From the NCBI RefSeq assembly GCF_026870155.1, contig NZ_CP113975.1, forward strand, positions 3,286,001 to 3,350,000: 64,000 bases of DNA, written 5' to 3'. Numbering within the stretch: the first letter of the stretch is position 1; each line of letters opens with the position of its first letter. The translations under genes were made by a program, and so were the position numbers. Origin of the DNA: Flavobacterium marginilacus (GTDB lineage: Bacteria; Bacteroidota; Bacteroidia; Flavobacteriales; Flavobacteriaceae). Positions 22,667-33,270 of the stretch are shown here, in pieces. The notes beneath the pieces were generated by a model. That model had not been told where the DNA came from, made no database searches, and saw only the letters and a list, made by a program, of their open reading frames with translations.

Positions 22667-24763
22667 TTACTCTTCAATAACATTTATTTCTCCAATGGAA
22701 ACCACCTGCCCTTTTCCTACTGCTGCCAAAGCGACAAAACGCAGATATCGGGCAGTAACTTTACTAAACGTTTTCACTTGTTCTATTGGATTATTTTTAA
22801 TGTTTGAAAATTCACCTTGTGATTGTTTTATCCATTTCACATTATCTGTACTGGTATAAAATTCATAATTAGATATCAAATTAAGATTATTACCCACTTG
22901 CTGAGGCACATAAGTAAAACCAGTTATTTTACGAACAGCTCCCATATCGATACTTAGCTGCTGCGGAAGCTTATTTGCGTCTCCGCCAAAACTCCAATCT
23001 GTATCTGGATTACCATCAATAATCCGGTCTGCTGTTTTTAAATCGCCGCTGGAAACCGCAATGATTTTCCATTTTTCTTTGGATACTCCATACTTTGCGG
23101 TTTTTACAGCACTGCTTATATTTTCTTTAGTGTTTCTGGCAATTGCCTTGAGTGTAAAAGCTTTATTATAGGCAAAAGCTCCTTTGTATAAAATACTTTT
23201 TTCGGATGGTACACTCCCATCAACAGTATAATAAATACTATTTCCCTCTTCAGCTTTTATAGTAACTTCACCCTTTTTATCTCTTTGTATCGTTGGAATG
23301 CGAACGAAAGTTGGTGCATTATAAGCTTGAATATTGGAAATAACTACACTTGCCTTTGCCGCTGTAATGTTAATTTTAAGTGCATCTGCAAGAACTCTTT
23401 TTGTTCTTAAAATTCTTTTATAGCCAATAGTTGTTTCATTGGCGATTGTCTCCCATTTTCCGTTAGTTTTGACCTCAACATTAAATGCTTTAACCCGTTG
23501 TCCCAGCTTTATATATTCCTGAATCAGGATGCGGTTAATTGCTGTAGGTTTTTCAAATTCAAATTCTATAGAAGCTTCTTTCACATTATCATCTGCAGCC
23601 CAATACGTATTTTTATCATTATCAATTGTATTTTTAGGACCAAATTTATTATCATTTCCTCTAACATTATCAGCACTAACTTTAGAACCTGCTAAAAGTT
23701 CTTTATTAAAATCAGTTTTTATAACAGCAACCAATTCTTTCAATCTTTCCTCATCATTTTCGTTCACCAAACCTCTCCTGTCAACAGGCAGATTAAGCAA
23801 AAGTGTCGCATTACGGCCAACTGATTCATAATAAATATCTACCAATTCATCCAAAGAACGTACTTTATCATCCTCAACAGCATGGTAAAACCAGCCGGGT
23901 CTGATTGAAACATCGGCCTCGCCTGGCACCCATTTTTCGCCGTCTTCATGTCCAGACATAAACTCGGTATAATGTACTTTTCCTGCCAATTCATCTTTTT
24001 GGCGCAAAAGTGACCAATTGGTAGTATTCGCCCGTCCTTCTTCATTTCCTATCCACCGCGCTTCTGATGGACCAACTCCCCAGACAAGTGTTTTTGGTGC
24101 AAGTCTATAAATCAGCTTATAGGTTTCGTCCCAATTATAATATTCAAGTGTATTTATTTTTCTAGTTTCGTCTGCACCGCCATAATAACCATCACCGCCA
24201 TTTGCACCATCAAACCACATTTCGAAAACATCTCCATAATTGGTCAGTAACTCCGTTAACTGATTTCGGAAATAAGTAATATATTTTGGATTACCATAAT
24301 CCGGATTATTTCTGTCCCAAGGCGAAAGGTACAATCCTAATTTCAGATTGTATTCCCGGCAGGCTTCGGCTAGTTCCTTTACCACATCGCCTTTACCATT
24401 CTTCCAAGGAGAATTTTTCACAGAACGTTCAGTGTAAGCAGATGGCCATAAACAAAAACCATCGTGATGTTTGGCAACTAATATAATTCCTTTCATCCCT
24501 GATTCCTTAGCTATACGCGCCCATTGGCGTGCATCCAAAGCTGTAGGATTAAACAATTCGGGAGATTCGTCGCCATAGCCCCACTCTTTATTCGTAAATG
24601 TATTTAATGAGAAATGGACAAAAGCATAGAATTCCATTTCCTGCCAATCCATTTGTTTTTGCGTGGGTACAGGATAACAAGGTGCTGGAGCTTTTGCCAA
24701 TTCCTGACAATAGATTGATTGTACAACGCTAAAAAAACTCAGCAATAGAAAAATGTTTTTCAT
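22667..24763 (-). CDS. GH29 alpha-L-fucosidase with discoidin-type modules (long form)
   Basis: A 698-residue secreted fucosidase. An upstream TTG is in frame, but the ATG at 24761-24763 starts the signal peptide (MKNIFLLLSFFSVVQSIYC), so I use it. The catalytic barrel (~25-350) shows WQEMEFYAFVHFSLNTFTNK, LVAKHHDGFCLWPS and the expected nucleophile D185 in EMWFDGANGGDGYYGG. After it come a discoidin-like domain (~370-490), a chitobiase C-terminal-like segment (TIKAEEGNSIYYTVDGSVPS, ~510-560) and a second F5/8 type C domain (~575-698). It belongs to a different GH29 branch from the gene at 801. It is a single gene between the NagB fusion and a long gap, so it probably has its own promoter in 24764-25000. 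Confidence 0.92.
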   Translation of the reverse strand: MKNIFLLLSFFSVVQSIYCQELAKAPAPCYPVPTQKQMDWQEMEFYAFVHFSLNTFTNKEWGYGDESPELFNPTALDARQWARIAKESGMKGIILVAKHHDGFCLWPSAYTERSVKNSPWKNGKGDVVKELAEACREYNLKLGLYLSPWDRNNPDYGNPKYITYFRNQLTELLTNYGDVFEMWFDGANGGDGYYGGADETRKINTLEYYNWDETYKLIYRLAPKTLVWGVGPSEARWIGNEEGRANTTNWSLLRQKDELAGKVHYTEFMSGHEDGEKWVPGEADVSIRPGWFYHAVEDDKVRSLDELVDIYYESVGRNATLLLNLPVDRRGLVNENDEERLKELVAVIKTDFNKELLAGSKVSADNVRGNDNKFGPKNTIDNDKNTYWAADDNVKEASIEFEFEKPTAINRILIQEYIKLGQRVKAFNVEVKTNGKWETIANETTIGYKRILRTKRVLADALKINITAAKASVVISNIQAYNAPTFVRIPTIQRDKKGEVTIKAEEGNSIYYTVDGSVPSEKSILYKGAFAYNKAFTLKAIARNTKENISSAVKTAKYGVSKEKWKIIAVSSGDLKTADRIIDGNPDTDWSFGGDANKLPQQLSIDMGAVRKITGFTYVPQQVGNNLNLISNYEFYTSTDNVKWIKQSQGEFSNIKNNPIEQVKTFSKVTARYLRFVALAAVGKGQVVSIGEINVIEE

Positions 24764-25260
24764 CAAGGTTCTAATTAATATTTTATTAGTTAGCTAATTA
24801 AAACAATAAATTTAAACTTAATTAACATACCCATTCATACTATTTCGACCAACAGCTATTTACGGAGGGTTTTGGAATAATTTTTCGAAAAAAAAACTTC
24901 ATTTGAAACAGCTAACATCTATTTATTGAAAGCTGTCAAAAAATAGTGATAGAGTTTTAAAGAGGGATTTGTCTACTATAAAAGACATCAATAAAATCAA
25001 TACTTCGAAAAGCATTTTATTTTAAGTGACACCTCGACTGACACCTCTCTATTAGGATACAATTATCTTAAACTCAAAGCATTAAAATATAAGCATAATT
25101 GACTGAATAATAAATAATTAAGACTAAAAATTTAACTTTTTTTTTAAAAAAATCTGAAGGATTAGAATTAAACGATGAGAAAGAAATGATGTGATTTAAT
25201 TTTGAAATTATTGTCATTTTCCCAGTTTTTTTAATGATCCAGAGCAATCTTATTAAGTGA
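24764..25260. other. Gene-poor gap upstream of the long fucosidase
   Basis: About 500 bp of AT-rich DNA. It contains the presumed promoter of the minus-strand fucosidase and, near 25027-25050, a short direct repeat (gacacctc twice, 12 bp apart). A minus-strand open frame at 25074-25322 overlaps the xseB-like gene and has no recognisable content, so I do not call it. I see no RNA gene. Confidence 0.5.
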
Positions 25261-25503
25261 TTAAGAAATAGCCTTATTTTTATTTCTAAGATTATTACTG
25301 ATTTGAATTTCCATTTGAGCAATAATTTTGTTTCCTTCAGCTTCTGTCGATTTGAGCTTAGTTTGGCAAAAAGTGATTAAATCCGATGCTCTTTTTACCT
25401 TAATGGTAAATATATCTACAGAAATTGTTTCGTTTTCGATCTCAGAAGCAATTAGAGCCAGCTCTTTATAAGCCTCTTCATAAGTTAGTTTTATCTTTTC
25501 CAT
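25261..25503 (-). CDS. xseB: Exodeoxyribonuclease VII small subunit-like protein (orphan)
   Basis: An 80-residue protein that fits the XseB family: a two-helix coiled protein with KLTYEEAYKELALIASEIEN, then VDIFTIKVKRASDLITFCQTKLKSTEAEGN. The frame continues upstream to 25563, but the ATG at 25501-25503 gives the normal family start (MEKIKLTYEEAYKEL) and length. XseB binds XseA to form exonuclease VII, which degrades single-stranded DNA. The xseA gene is not adjacent, so this may be a second copy or a relocated subunit. Neighbours are unrelated. The fold call is good; function in this cell is inferred. Confidence 0.75.
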   Translation of the reverse strand: MEKIKLTYEEAYKELALIASEIENETISVDIFTIKVKRASDLITFCQTKLKSTEAEGNKIIAQMEIQISNNLRNKNKAIS

Positions 25504-25599
25504 CGTAGAATGTTTTTTGTTTAACGGTTGTTTTAATAATTGTATCGGAAAGTATAATACCAATATCTCTTACATTTTTTATGTCGCGGGGATTGCTCG

Positions 25600-25842
25600 T
25601 TATTTTATTATTGACCTTAACAATTGCATATCCTTTTTTAAAATGTTTTCAGGAGCCATCATCTTGATAATTGAAATATAGTACCCTAAATCGCCTCTTT
25701 TGCTTTTTTGATATTGATTGCTGCATGTTTTTAAACCAATAGCAATGCAATGCTTAAGTAATAAAAACGATATTCTATTAATAAGAATTTTAGTGTTTGG
25801 ATAGTTCTTGACATCATATCGTTTTAAATTTTCTTTTAACAA
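25600..25842 (-). CDS. Hypothetical protein, 80 residues
   Basis: An open frame with ATG start and 80 residues, rich in Lys, Ile and Leu (pI clearly basic), with a hydrophobic stretch INRISFLLLKHCIAIGL. I recognise no family. It sits in a low-information stretch between the xseB-like gene and the toxin locus. It could be a remnant of a larger gene or a chance frame; only the length and lack of an overlapping better frame support it. Confidence 0.25.
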   Translation of the reverse strand: MLKENLKRYDVKNYPNTKILINRISFLLLKHCIAIGLKTCSNQYQKSKRGDLGYYISIIKMMAPENILKKDMQLLRSIIK

Positions 25843-26264
25843 TTCTGTGAGTATAATAAATGCACTACAAATTTTAAAATGTTATTAGAAATCAACTAAT
25901 GTTTGAACTCTATCTTTTGAGCAGTATACTTTTCTCAACTGTAATTTCAATTCTATTCCAAACTCATTATTTCCTAATTAGGAAGTAGAAAGGATTTTCT
26001 TAGATGAAAATTTTATGAACGATTGAGGGATAGTGGTTATAATGAGAATTGGAAGAAAATAAACAAATGTAGGATGGTGCTATGAATCTTTTTTGTTGTA
26101 TAAATGCTTCATGTTAAAGAGTTTCATAACAAAAGAACTTATGGTCAAAATCACTAAAAGCAGGTATTGTATCTTCAACTAAAATATAATAATGTTGTAG
26201 AATTCTTTTTATGAAAATTTTAAAAGAAAAATTAATACAAATTAATGTATCTAAAAAACTACTT
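25843..26264. other. Gene-free gap before the RHS toxin locus
   Basis: About 420 bp with no convincing gene on either strand. It should contain the promoter of the plus-strand T9SS/RHS pair. No clear TAnnTTTG box, hairpin or repeat stood out by eye. Confidence 0.4.
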
Positions 26265-26714
26265 ATGAATAAATACTTTACATTATTATTACTCTTAACT
26301 GGTATTCTATGTCATGCTCAATTAATTACATTTAGCTACGATACAGCAGGGAATCAAATAATCCGTAAACTTTGTATAAGTGGATGCACAGCTAAAAAAT
26401 CCGATACTAAACCCAAGGAAATAGAAGCTTTAGTTCCTGAAGATATGCAAAAATTCTTCCCTGAAGATGTTATTTCTTATTATCCTAATCCCGTAAAAGA
26501 AGAATTATATCTCAAATGGGAACTTATAAACAGCAATACCGTAACTTCAATACAGGTCTATAACCTAAACGGTCAATTAGTGAAATCATATTCCAACCTT
26601 GAAAAAGAAAATGCTGAAAATATTCCTTTTCAATCCTATCCAACAGGCATTTACGCTGTAGTATTATTTTATAGCAACAATGAACAAAAATCTATTAAAA
26701 TTATAAAGCAATAA
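26265..26714 (+). CDS. Small T9SS type A sorting-domain protein paired with the RHS toxin
   Basis: A 149-residue exported protein. The frame opens at 26211, but the ATG at 26265 begins the signal peptide MNKYFTLLLLLTGILCHAQ, so I choose it. Directly after it, LITFSYDTAGNQIIRKLC is a single YD/RHS-like motif (YDTAGNQ). The rest (~70-149) is a T9SS type A C-terminal sorting domain: YYPNPVKEELYLKW, VTSIQVYNLNGQLVKSYSN, YPTGIYAVVLFYSNNEQKSI, ending KIIKQ. The type A domain normally directs export through T9SS and then removal or anchoring. Its stop lies 3 bp before the ATG of the 2180-residue RHS gene, so the two are co-translated. The RHS protein lacks such a domain, so this small partner may help its export or surface placement. 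Confidence 0.85.
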   Translation: MNKYFTLLLLLTGILCHAQLITFSYDTAGNQIIRKLCISGCTAKKSDTKPKEIEALVPEDMQKFFPEDVISYYPNPVKEELYLKWELINSNTVTSIQVYNLNGQLVKSYSNLEKENAENIPFQSYPTGIYAVVLFYSNNEQKSIKIIKQ

Positions 26715-26717
26715 TAT

Positions 26718-29700
26718 ATGAAGCATTTTTACTTTACACTTATATTATTAGTTAATAGTTTATTTATTTCTGCACAAACACCTACAGGAGGTTCAACCGA
26801 GGTTGGAATAACAGAAGGACAGTTGTCAGTCTCATTAACAGGGTCAGCCACTTATTCCATTCCAATAGCTGTACCTCCAGGAATAAACGGGGTGGTTCCT
26901 CAAGTCGGTCTGGTATATAATAGCCAGGGAGGTAACGGATTAGCCGGTTATGGCTGGAATATATCGGGCATTTCTGCTATTACGAGAATTCCCTCTACCA
27001 AATTCCATGACGGAACTATAGATGAAGTTGATTTTGATGCCTTAGACCGTTTTGCCTTTAATGGACAGCGATTAATGATTAAATCAGGAACTTATGGAGC
27101 GGATGGTACGATTTATGAAACAGAAAATTTTTCGAATGTAAAAATAACTTCATATGGTATTCATTCCAGTGGGGCTAACTATGGTCCTGCCTATTTTATA
27201 GTTGAATATCCCGACGGTTCAAAGGCATATTACGGAAATTCAACTGATTCACGTACAATAACGAATTGGTCTATTACATACTGGGAAAATCCTCAAGGCG
27301 TTAGAATAAATTATGCTTATAATAATTCAAACAATAATTTAAATATAGCTACAATTAAATACGGTACATTAGGCGCAATCAACCCAATCAACACAGTTCA
27401 ATTTAATTATGTTGCAGCAAAACACCCTGAACAAACTTATATTGGAGGACTTAGTATTACTAACAATACTATTTTAGATAATATTGCTGTTACAGGAAAT
27501 GGTATTGGATTTAGAAGTTATTCTATGGTGTACGGAGATACATCACTTGGTTATCAACGCTTGACGAGTATTACCGAAATATCCGGAGATGGTACTAAAA
27601 GTTATAACCCAACAGTTTTTACTTATGATACTACAGCAGATTCAATAGCAGGTGCTGCAAGTACGACAAAATTGGATTTAAGTAATATAGGCTTTTCAAA
27701 TGCGGCAACTGTTTCTGGCGATTTTAATGGAGATGGCAGTATGGATTTTATTATTTATCCAACAATAGGCACAGATGCAAAAAAGAAATTCTGGGTTTAT
27801 GCAGGCGTAAATTCTGGCTCTACAATTGATTTTTCATATCCCTATGCAGGTATTTTTGATGATATTTTTCCCGTTAGTTATATCAATTATCAGAATAAAT
27901 TGATGCCTTTACAAGGTTTTACTGTAATACAAAATGGTACTTTTACAACCTATGCGCTTGCTGGAACTGGAATAGTACAACAAGACCAAAAAATATATAC
28001 ATTTCCTCGCTTTGTATTAGATTATGAGTATGAATGTGGTGGTATTCAAGCACAAGAATTCCAAATTGCAACGACTCAAAAAATAGTTGATCCGGGTCCA
28101 ACTCCCATTCACTACGAGAGGGATATACCTAGAACTTTTTATAGCGGTGATTACAATGGAGATGGCTTAACAGATATCGTAGCTATTGAAAAGTCTTTTA
28201 CTTATCCCTACCAAAGTGGATGTGTGACTTATACATCGACATATTCAGGAGGCAGAACATTTTTAATTAATTTAGACACAAGAGTAACAAGTAATTTTGC
28301 AAACATTGCTGGTAATTTAGCAACAGCAGACAGCAGTATAGTTAAAGTAAATGATTTTAATGGAGACGGTAAGTCGGATATTTATGTTTTTGACACAGGA
28401 AAAGTCAAAATATATGGTCTCGATGATAATCAAAGGTTTGTTTTACTATACGAAACAATCACTGCTGATGCTAATATTGCACTTGACAAACCTATTTTGA
28501 TGGGAGATTATAATAGCGATGGGAAAACTGATTTTATTATTCCTAAAGGAGCTGGATACTCTGATTTATACAAATATTCTTCTACGGGTATTGGTTTTTA
28601 TAATGAAACGTTATCCAATAATATCAATTATCCACCAAATAATTCTGAGTACACCTATACATTAATTCCAAGTGACTACAACAATGATGGAAAAACCGAT
28701 TTAATATTAACCTCTGCCAGCCGTGGAACCAGCTATTCGGTGGGAAGCCTTAGTGTAACCTGCTATGCTAACAAAAATGGCGTATTCTCAAATGCGGCTG
28801 GAAATTATTATACCGGAACTATTTCAAACCATGCAGACATTTATCCCAATGCTCTTCCTGTATTTCTTACGTCAAATGAACCAAATCGAAAATTAGAACT
28901 TTGCTTTGTCAATAACAATACAGTTTTTAAATTTAATTCCGTAAAAGATTTTAGTAAAGAACAACTGCTAAAAACAATTAAAACTGGAAACGGAGTGACA
29001 GAATCTATTACTTATCAGCCTCTAAGTTCAAAATCTAAGGAAGGTTATTCTTCTATATATTCTGATAGTCGTTTTACTGAAAATTATCCAAATATGGATT
29101 TAACAGAATTACCAAGTATTCAGGTTGTTACTAAACTCGAGAAAACCAGCAATACAACTTTTAAAACACAATTATTTTCATATTATGGTCCGGTAACTAA
29201 TGTAGAAGGGCTTGGTTTTCTCGGGTTCAGGTCACTTGGACGGACAAACTGGTTTGACATATCGTCAAATAGCATATCGAATATTTCAAAATATGATATC
29301 AGTTTGCGGGGTGCAAATACTGAAAATTATTCCGTCCTAGGGACTATGATGGCTTCTGGATCTACTTCTCCAAGTAATTTTATTACAAAATCAGTATTAA
29401 GCTATACCAGTTCACTTGGAAACAATAAAGTTTTCAATATAAAAAATACTTCATCAAAACAGTTTAATGGCCTGGATAATACCAGTTCTGAAACAACAAC
29501 CGTTTATGATGCCTACAATAATCCTACACAATCCACCACAGTAGTCAAAAATGGATCTACAGTAGAACAAACAAGTATTAGCGATATTGTATACGAAAAC
29601 CAAACAACTGGAACTTATTATATAGGAAGGCCTACCAATAAGACGCAAAGCGTAACTGTAACAGGTGATGTTATGACCAGTGAAGAAAAATATGTTTACA

Positions 29701-32700
29701 CCGATCATTTACTTTCACAAATTAAGAAAAGAGGCAATGATCCAAATGATTTTATTACAGAAGATAACATATACGATGCTTTTGGAAATATCACCAAAAA
29801 AACGATAACCGTTCCCACTATAGCTCCCAATCCGGCTCCAGCACCAAGGGTAACCAATTATGAATATGACATATCTGGGCGATTTTTGACTAAAAGCACC
29901 GATATTGAAGGACTAGCAACAACATTTGCTTATAATACAAGCAGTGGAGTTTTAAATTCCGAAACTAATCCGTATGGTTTGACAACGGCATATTTATATG
30001 ATTCTTGGTTCAAGAAGACAAAAACGACTGATTATTTGGGGAAGAGTAACACCTATGTATATTCCCGTACCAATAGTGTATATACACTTGTTTCTACTGC
30101 AGGAGATGACGGCAGCAGCAGTGAAGAAACTTTTGATGATCTAGGCAGAAAAATTAAGTCAGGAGCAAAAAATGTACAAGGTGTTTTTTCATATAAAACT
30201 TATTTGTATGACCTCTACGATAGGAATTATAACACAAGCGAACCCTATTTGGGGAATTCGAGCCCTAGTCAGTGGAATGAAACCAAATACGACATATATG
30301 GCAGACCCATACAAAACATTTCTTATACTGGAAAAACAGTAAATATAACATATACAGGTTTGACAACAGTAGCTGATGAAGGTACAAAATCCAAATCATC
30401 TATTAAGAATGCTATTGGCAACGTAATCTCAATAACAGATAATCCTGGAGGCACTATTACTTATACCTATTTTGCCAATGGAAATCTAAAATCTTCTACT
30501 TTCAATAATACAACTACTACAATTACACAAGACGGCTGGGGGAGAAAATTAACTCTTTCCGATCCGTCGGCAGGTTTATATCAGTACAGCTATAATGGTT
30601 TTGGCGAACTCCTAACAGAAACTGCACCAAATCCGAAAGGAGTCACTACTTACACCCTTAACGATGTTGGCAAGCTAACACAAAAAACAATAGTAGGAGA
30701 TGCAGTCAATTCTAGAACAACCTATTTATATGACCCTTCATCAAAACTCCTTACTACTAGTACTTTTGAAGATTTAAATGAAGGGACAAGTACTATCGTA
30801 AATGCATATGAATATGACTCATCCAAAAGAATAATTAAGTCTACGGAAACTACACCCTTTGCTATTTTTACAAAGACGGTAACCTATGATGCATTTGGCA
30901 GAGTAGATAAGGAGACTTCTAAAGCCGAAGCAAAAATAGGTGGTAAATCAAGCTCAAAAACAATGATGAATACCTATAGCTATGGACAACTTTATATGCT
31001 TATAGATGACACTTCTCATCGCCCAAAATTACAAACCAATACAGTAAATGCAAGAGGCCAGCTGCTTAATGGCTTTATCTATAATAATGCGGGCTACATA
31101 AATGTAACAAACACCTATGACACTTATGGTTTATTAAGTCAAACCAAGCATGACAACAGCACGACAAGCACAAACATGATGACTCTTAACACTGTGTTTG
31201 ATGCTCAAAAAGGAAATTTAACCAGTCGTACCAATAGTTTTTTCGGAACGAATCAAAGCTTTGAGTATGATGAGCAAGACCGCTTGACAAAATGGACTGA
31301 TTCACCAGAACTCATTTTAAACAATACTTTTGACACCTCTGCTGATGGTTTTACTGCCGACTCTGGTGTTACTCCTATGCCAAATTTTTCTAATTCAGGA
31401 ATGTTAGGTGTTAAAGTAACAACTGCAAATTTAGGGATTAGTAAAAAAATTGTGAGTGGAGCTTCTATTGGCGATACATTTAGAATCCAGCTTTTAATGA
31501 CTTCCGGAGATAAAATTTCTGTAATTTTAAGAGAGCAAGATGCATCCGGAACAAACTTTATTGACACAGTATTATCCTTAGTATCTGGACCAATTGATCA
31601 AGATTATAAGGTTAAAACATACTCTGAGCTTGTAATCAAGATAATAAAGACTGATGCTTCAGTTTATGCTGGAACTCCAACTTTTTTAATTAATAATCTC
31701 ATTGTACAAAAATATAATGTAAAGACACAACAATATGATGCTGCTGGTAAAATAACTCAAAATGAATTAGGAACTTATGCATACAATGTTGCGGGGAAAC
31801 CTTATCAAAACAGTTCGATAAATCCTACTCCGGCAACGGCAACCTATTATCAAACAAAACCATTACAAACCATAACCTACAATACTTTTAAATCACCTGT
31901 CAGCATAACAGAACAGGGAGTTGACATCATAAACTTTACTTATAATGACACCAACGAACGCAGTACAATGTTTTATGGTGGTTTAGGACCTAAAGAATCC
32001 AGACGTTATCGCAAATACTATTCTTCAGATGGAACAATGGAGATAAAACAGGATCTGTTCAATAATAATGCGGTAGAAATTATAACTTATATTGGAGGAG
32101 ATGGCTACACTGCACCAATGATTGTAAAAAGTGATGGAACTACACAAAATTATTTATATTTACATAGAGATTATCAAGGTTCAATAGCAGCGATTAGCAA
32201 TGATGGCGGCGCAATTGTAGAAAAACGTCTTTTTGATCCTTGGGGAGCTATTATAAAAATACAAGACGGCACAGGGAATGCGCTATCTGGGTTAACAGTT
32301 CTGGATCGTGGATATACGGGGCATGAACATTTGCAGAGTGTGGGATTAATCAACATGAACGCAAGGCTTTACGATCCTAAACTGCATCGTTTTTTACAGC
32401 CGGATAATTTTGTACAAGAGCCTTTTAATACACAGAACTATAACAGGTATGGGTATTGTATTAACAACCCTCTCAAGTATACAGACAAGAATGGAGAGTT
32501 CTTTTTAGGAACAATAATAACTGCCATTACTAACGGAGTACAAAATGTAATCAAGCACGGAGTAAATACGGATCAATATAATTGGAAAGAATTAAACAAC
32601 GCTTGGAAAATAGACATAGGTCAGTTTAAAGGTAACTTTGGTCAAATGGTAAATCGATTTACTTGGGGGTCTGTAAATAACGACATAGGCAATTTACTTG

Positions 32701-33260
32701 CTCACGGATACAACCTTGCCGGACAAGTAGAAGGTGTTACCTATTTGGCAGGAGCAACTGCCATAGAAACCAAACGAAGCAGTACCGAAGCTTTTACTAT
32801 TGGTTCCTACATAAATGGCCCAAAAGGTTTTAAAGCCGATTGGCACGACCACCTTTTTGTACACGAATATGGGCATACCATACAACAATCTTACTTTGGT
32901 CCGCTATATATGCCCATAGTTGCTACTTCAAGTTTGGCAAGTACATTTGGTATTGGAGGCGATGACCACAAAACACGATGGTTTGAAGTACAAGCCAGTC
33001 ATATGGGTGCAAAATATTTTGATAAACGGTATGGTAGTGGTGTTGATGGATATACTAAAGGTTCTGCTGATTATTTTGATTATGAGTCGTTTTCAAATGG
33101 AGGTCTTTCGCCTTATGCCAATCCTAGAAATACTTATTACCCTAATTTATCTCCTAAATATCAATTTCCTCATCCAACTTCAGGAGGGCGATTTAGCTGG
33201 TGGGATGTTGGTGTCCCACTTTTAACTCCATTAGCCTTAAGTTTAATTCCTCATCTGTAA
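26718..33260 (+). CDS. SpvB/FG-GAP/RHS polymorphic toxin with HEYGH metallopeptidase-like tip
   Basis: A 2180-residue secreted protein. Order: signal peptide (1-19, ending ISAQ); SpvB-like N-terminal domain (~25-310; VPPGINGVVPQVGLVYNSQG); five FG-GAP/VCBS calcium-loop repeats such as GDFNGDGSMDF, GDYNGDGLTDI and SDYNNDGKTDL (~335-680); a TcdB-middle-like part (~750-900); many YD repeats (~1000-1850); and the RHS-associated core (~1830-1928), ending NYNRYGYCINNPLKYTDKNG. The last ~250 residues are a variable tip with H2049-E-Y-G-H2053 (HExxH zinc motif) and a downstream WFEVQASHMGAKYF whose Glu could be the third ligand. A lipoprotein gene follows after 10 bp, as expected for an immunity protein. 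The shell would wrap the tip as in Tc/RHS toxins. Peptidase activity and antibacterial role are inference. Confidence 0.9.
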   Translation: MKHFYFTLILLVNSLFISAQTPTGGSTEVGITEGQLSVSLTGSATYSIPIAVPPGINGVVPQVGLVYNSQGGNGLAGYGWNISGISAITRIPSTKFHDGTIDEVDFDALDRFAFNGQRLMIKSGTYGADGTIYETENFSNVKITSYGIHSSGANYGPAYFIVEYPDGSKAYYGNSTDSRTITNWSITYWENPQGVRINYAYNNSNNNLNIATIKYGTLGAINPINTVQFNYVAAKHPEQTYIGGLSITNNTILDNIAVTGNGIGFRSYSMVYGDTSLGYQRLTSITEISGDGTKSYNPTVFTYDTTADSIAGAASTTKLDLSNIGFSNAATVSGDFNGDGSMDFIIYPTIGTDAKKKFWVYAGVNSGSTIDFSYPYAGIFDDIFPVSYINYQNKLMPLQGFTVIQNGTFTTYALAGTGIVQQDQKIYTFPRFVLDYEYECGGIQAQEFQIATTQKIVDPGPTPIHYERDIPRTFYSGDYNGDGLTDIVAIEKSFTYPYQSGCVTYTSTYSGGRTFLINLDTRVTSNFANIAGNLATADSSIVKVNDFNGDGKSDIYVFDTGKVKIYGLDDNQRFVLLYETITADANIALDKPILMGDYNSDGKTDFIIPKGAGYSDLYKYSSTGIGFYNETLSNNINYPPNNSEYTYTLIPSDYNNDGKTDLILTSASRGTSYSVGSLSVTCYANKNGVFSNAAGNYYTGTISNHADIYPNALPVFLTSNEPNRKLELCFVNNNTVFKFNSVKDFSKEQLLKTIKTGNGVTESITYQPLSSKSKEGYSSIYSDSRFTENYPNMDLTELPSIQVVTKLEKTSNTTFKTQLFSYYGPVTNVEGLGFLGFRSLGRTNWFDISSNSISNISKYDISLRGANTENYSVLGTMMASGSTSPSNFITKSVLSYTSSLGNNKVFNIKNTSSKQFNGLDNTSSETTTVYDAYNNPTQSTTVVKNGSTVEQTSISDIVYENQTTGTYYIGRPTNKTQSVTVTGDVMTSEEKYVYTDHLLSQIKKRGNDPNDFITEDNIYDAFGNITKKTITVPTIAPNPAPAPRVTNYEYDISGRFLTKSTDIEGLATTFAYNTSSGVLNSETNPYGLTTAYLYDSWFKKTKTTDYLGKSNTYVYSRTNSVYTLVSTAGDDGSSSEETFDDLGRKIKSGAKNVQGVFSYKTYLYDLYDRNYNTSEPYLGNSSPSQWNETKYDIYGRPIQNISYTGKTVNITYTGLTTVADEGTKSKSSIKNAIGNVISITDNPGGTITYTYFANGNLKSSTFNNTTTTITQDGWGRKLTLSDPSAGLYQYSYNGFGELLTETAPNPKGVTTYTLNDVGKLTQKTIVGDAVNSRTTYLYDPSSKLLTTSTFEDLNEGTSTIVNAYEYDSSKRIIKSTETTPFAIFTKTVTYDAFGRVDKETSKAEAKIGGKSSSKTMMNTYSYGQLYMLIDDTSHRPKLQTNTVNARGQLLNGFIYNNAGYINVTNTYDTYGLLSQTKHDNSTTSTNMMTLNTVFDAQKGNLTSRTNSFFGTNQSFEYDEQDRLTKWTDSPELILNNTFDTSADGFTADSGVTPMPNFSNSGMLGVKVTTANLGISKKIVSGASIGDTFRIQLLMTSGDKISVILREQDASGTNFIDTVLSLVSGPIDQDYKVKTYSELVIKIIKTDASVYAGTPTFLINNLIVQKYNVKTQQYDAAGKITQNELGTYAYNVAGKPYQNSSINPTPATATYYQTKPLQTITYNTFKSPVSITEQGVDIINFTYNDTNERSTMFYGGLGPKESRRYRKYYSSDGTMEIKQDLFNNNAVEIITYIGGDGYTAPMIVKSDGTTQNYLYLHRDYQGSIAAISNDGGAIVEKRLFDPWGAIIKIQDGTGNALSGLTVLDRGYTGHEHLQSVGLINMNARLYDPKLHRFLQPDNFVQEPFNTQNYNRYGYCINNPLKYTDKNGEFFLGTIITAITNGVQNVIKHGVNTDQYNWKELNNAWKIDIGQFKGNFGQMVNRFTWGSVNNDIGNLLAHGYNLAGQVEGVTYLAGATAIETKRSSTEAFTIGSYINGPKGFKADWHDHLFVHEYGHTIQQSYFGPLYMPIVATSSLASTFGIGGDDHKTRWFEVQASHMGAKYFDKRYGSGVDGYTKGSADYFDYESFSNGGLSPYANPRNTYYPNLSPKYQFPHPTSGGRFSWWDVGVPLLTPLALSLIPHL

Positions 33261-33270
33261 ATAGTAAAAT

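Noticed and set aside
25074..25322. 82-residue minus-strand open frame
   Set aside because: Overlaps the better supported xseB-like gene and shows only low-complexity Lys/Ile/Leu sequence.
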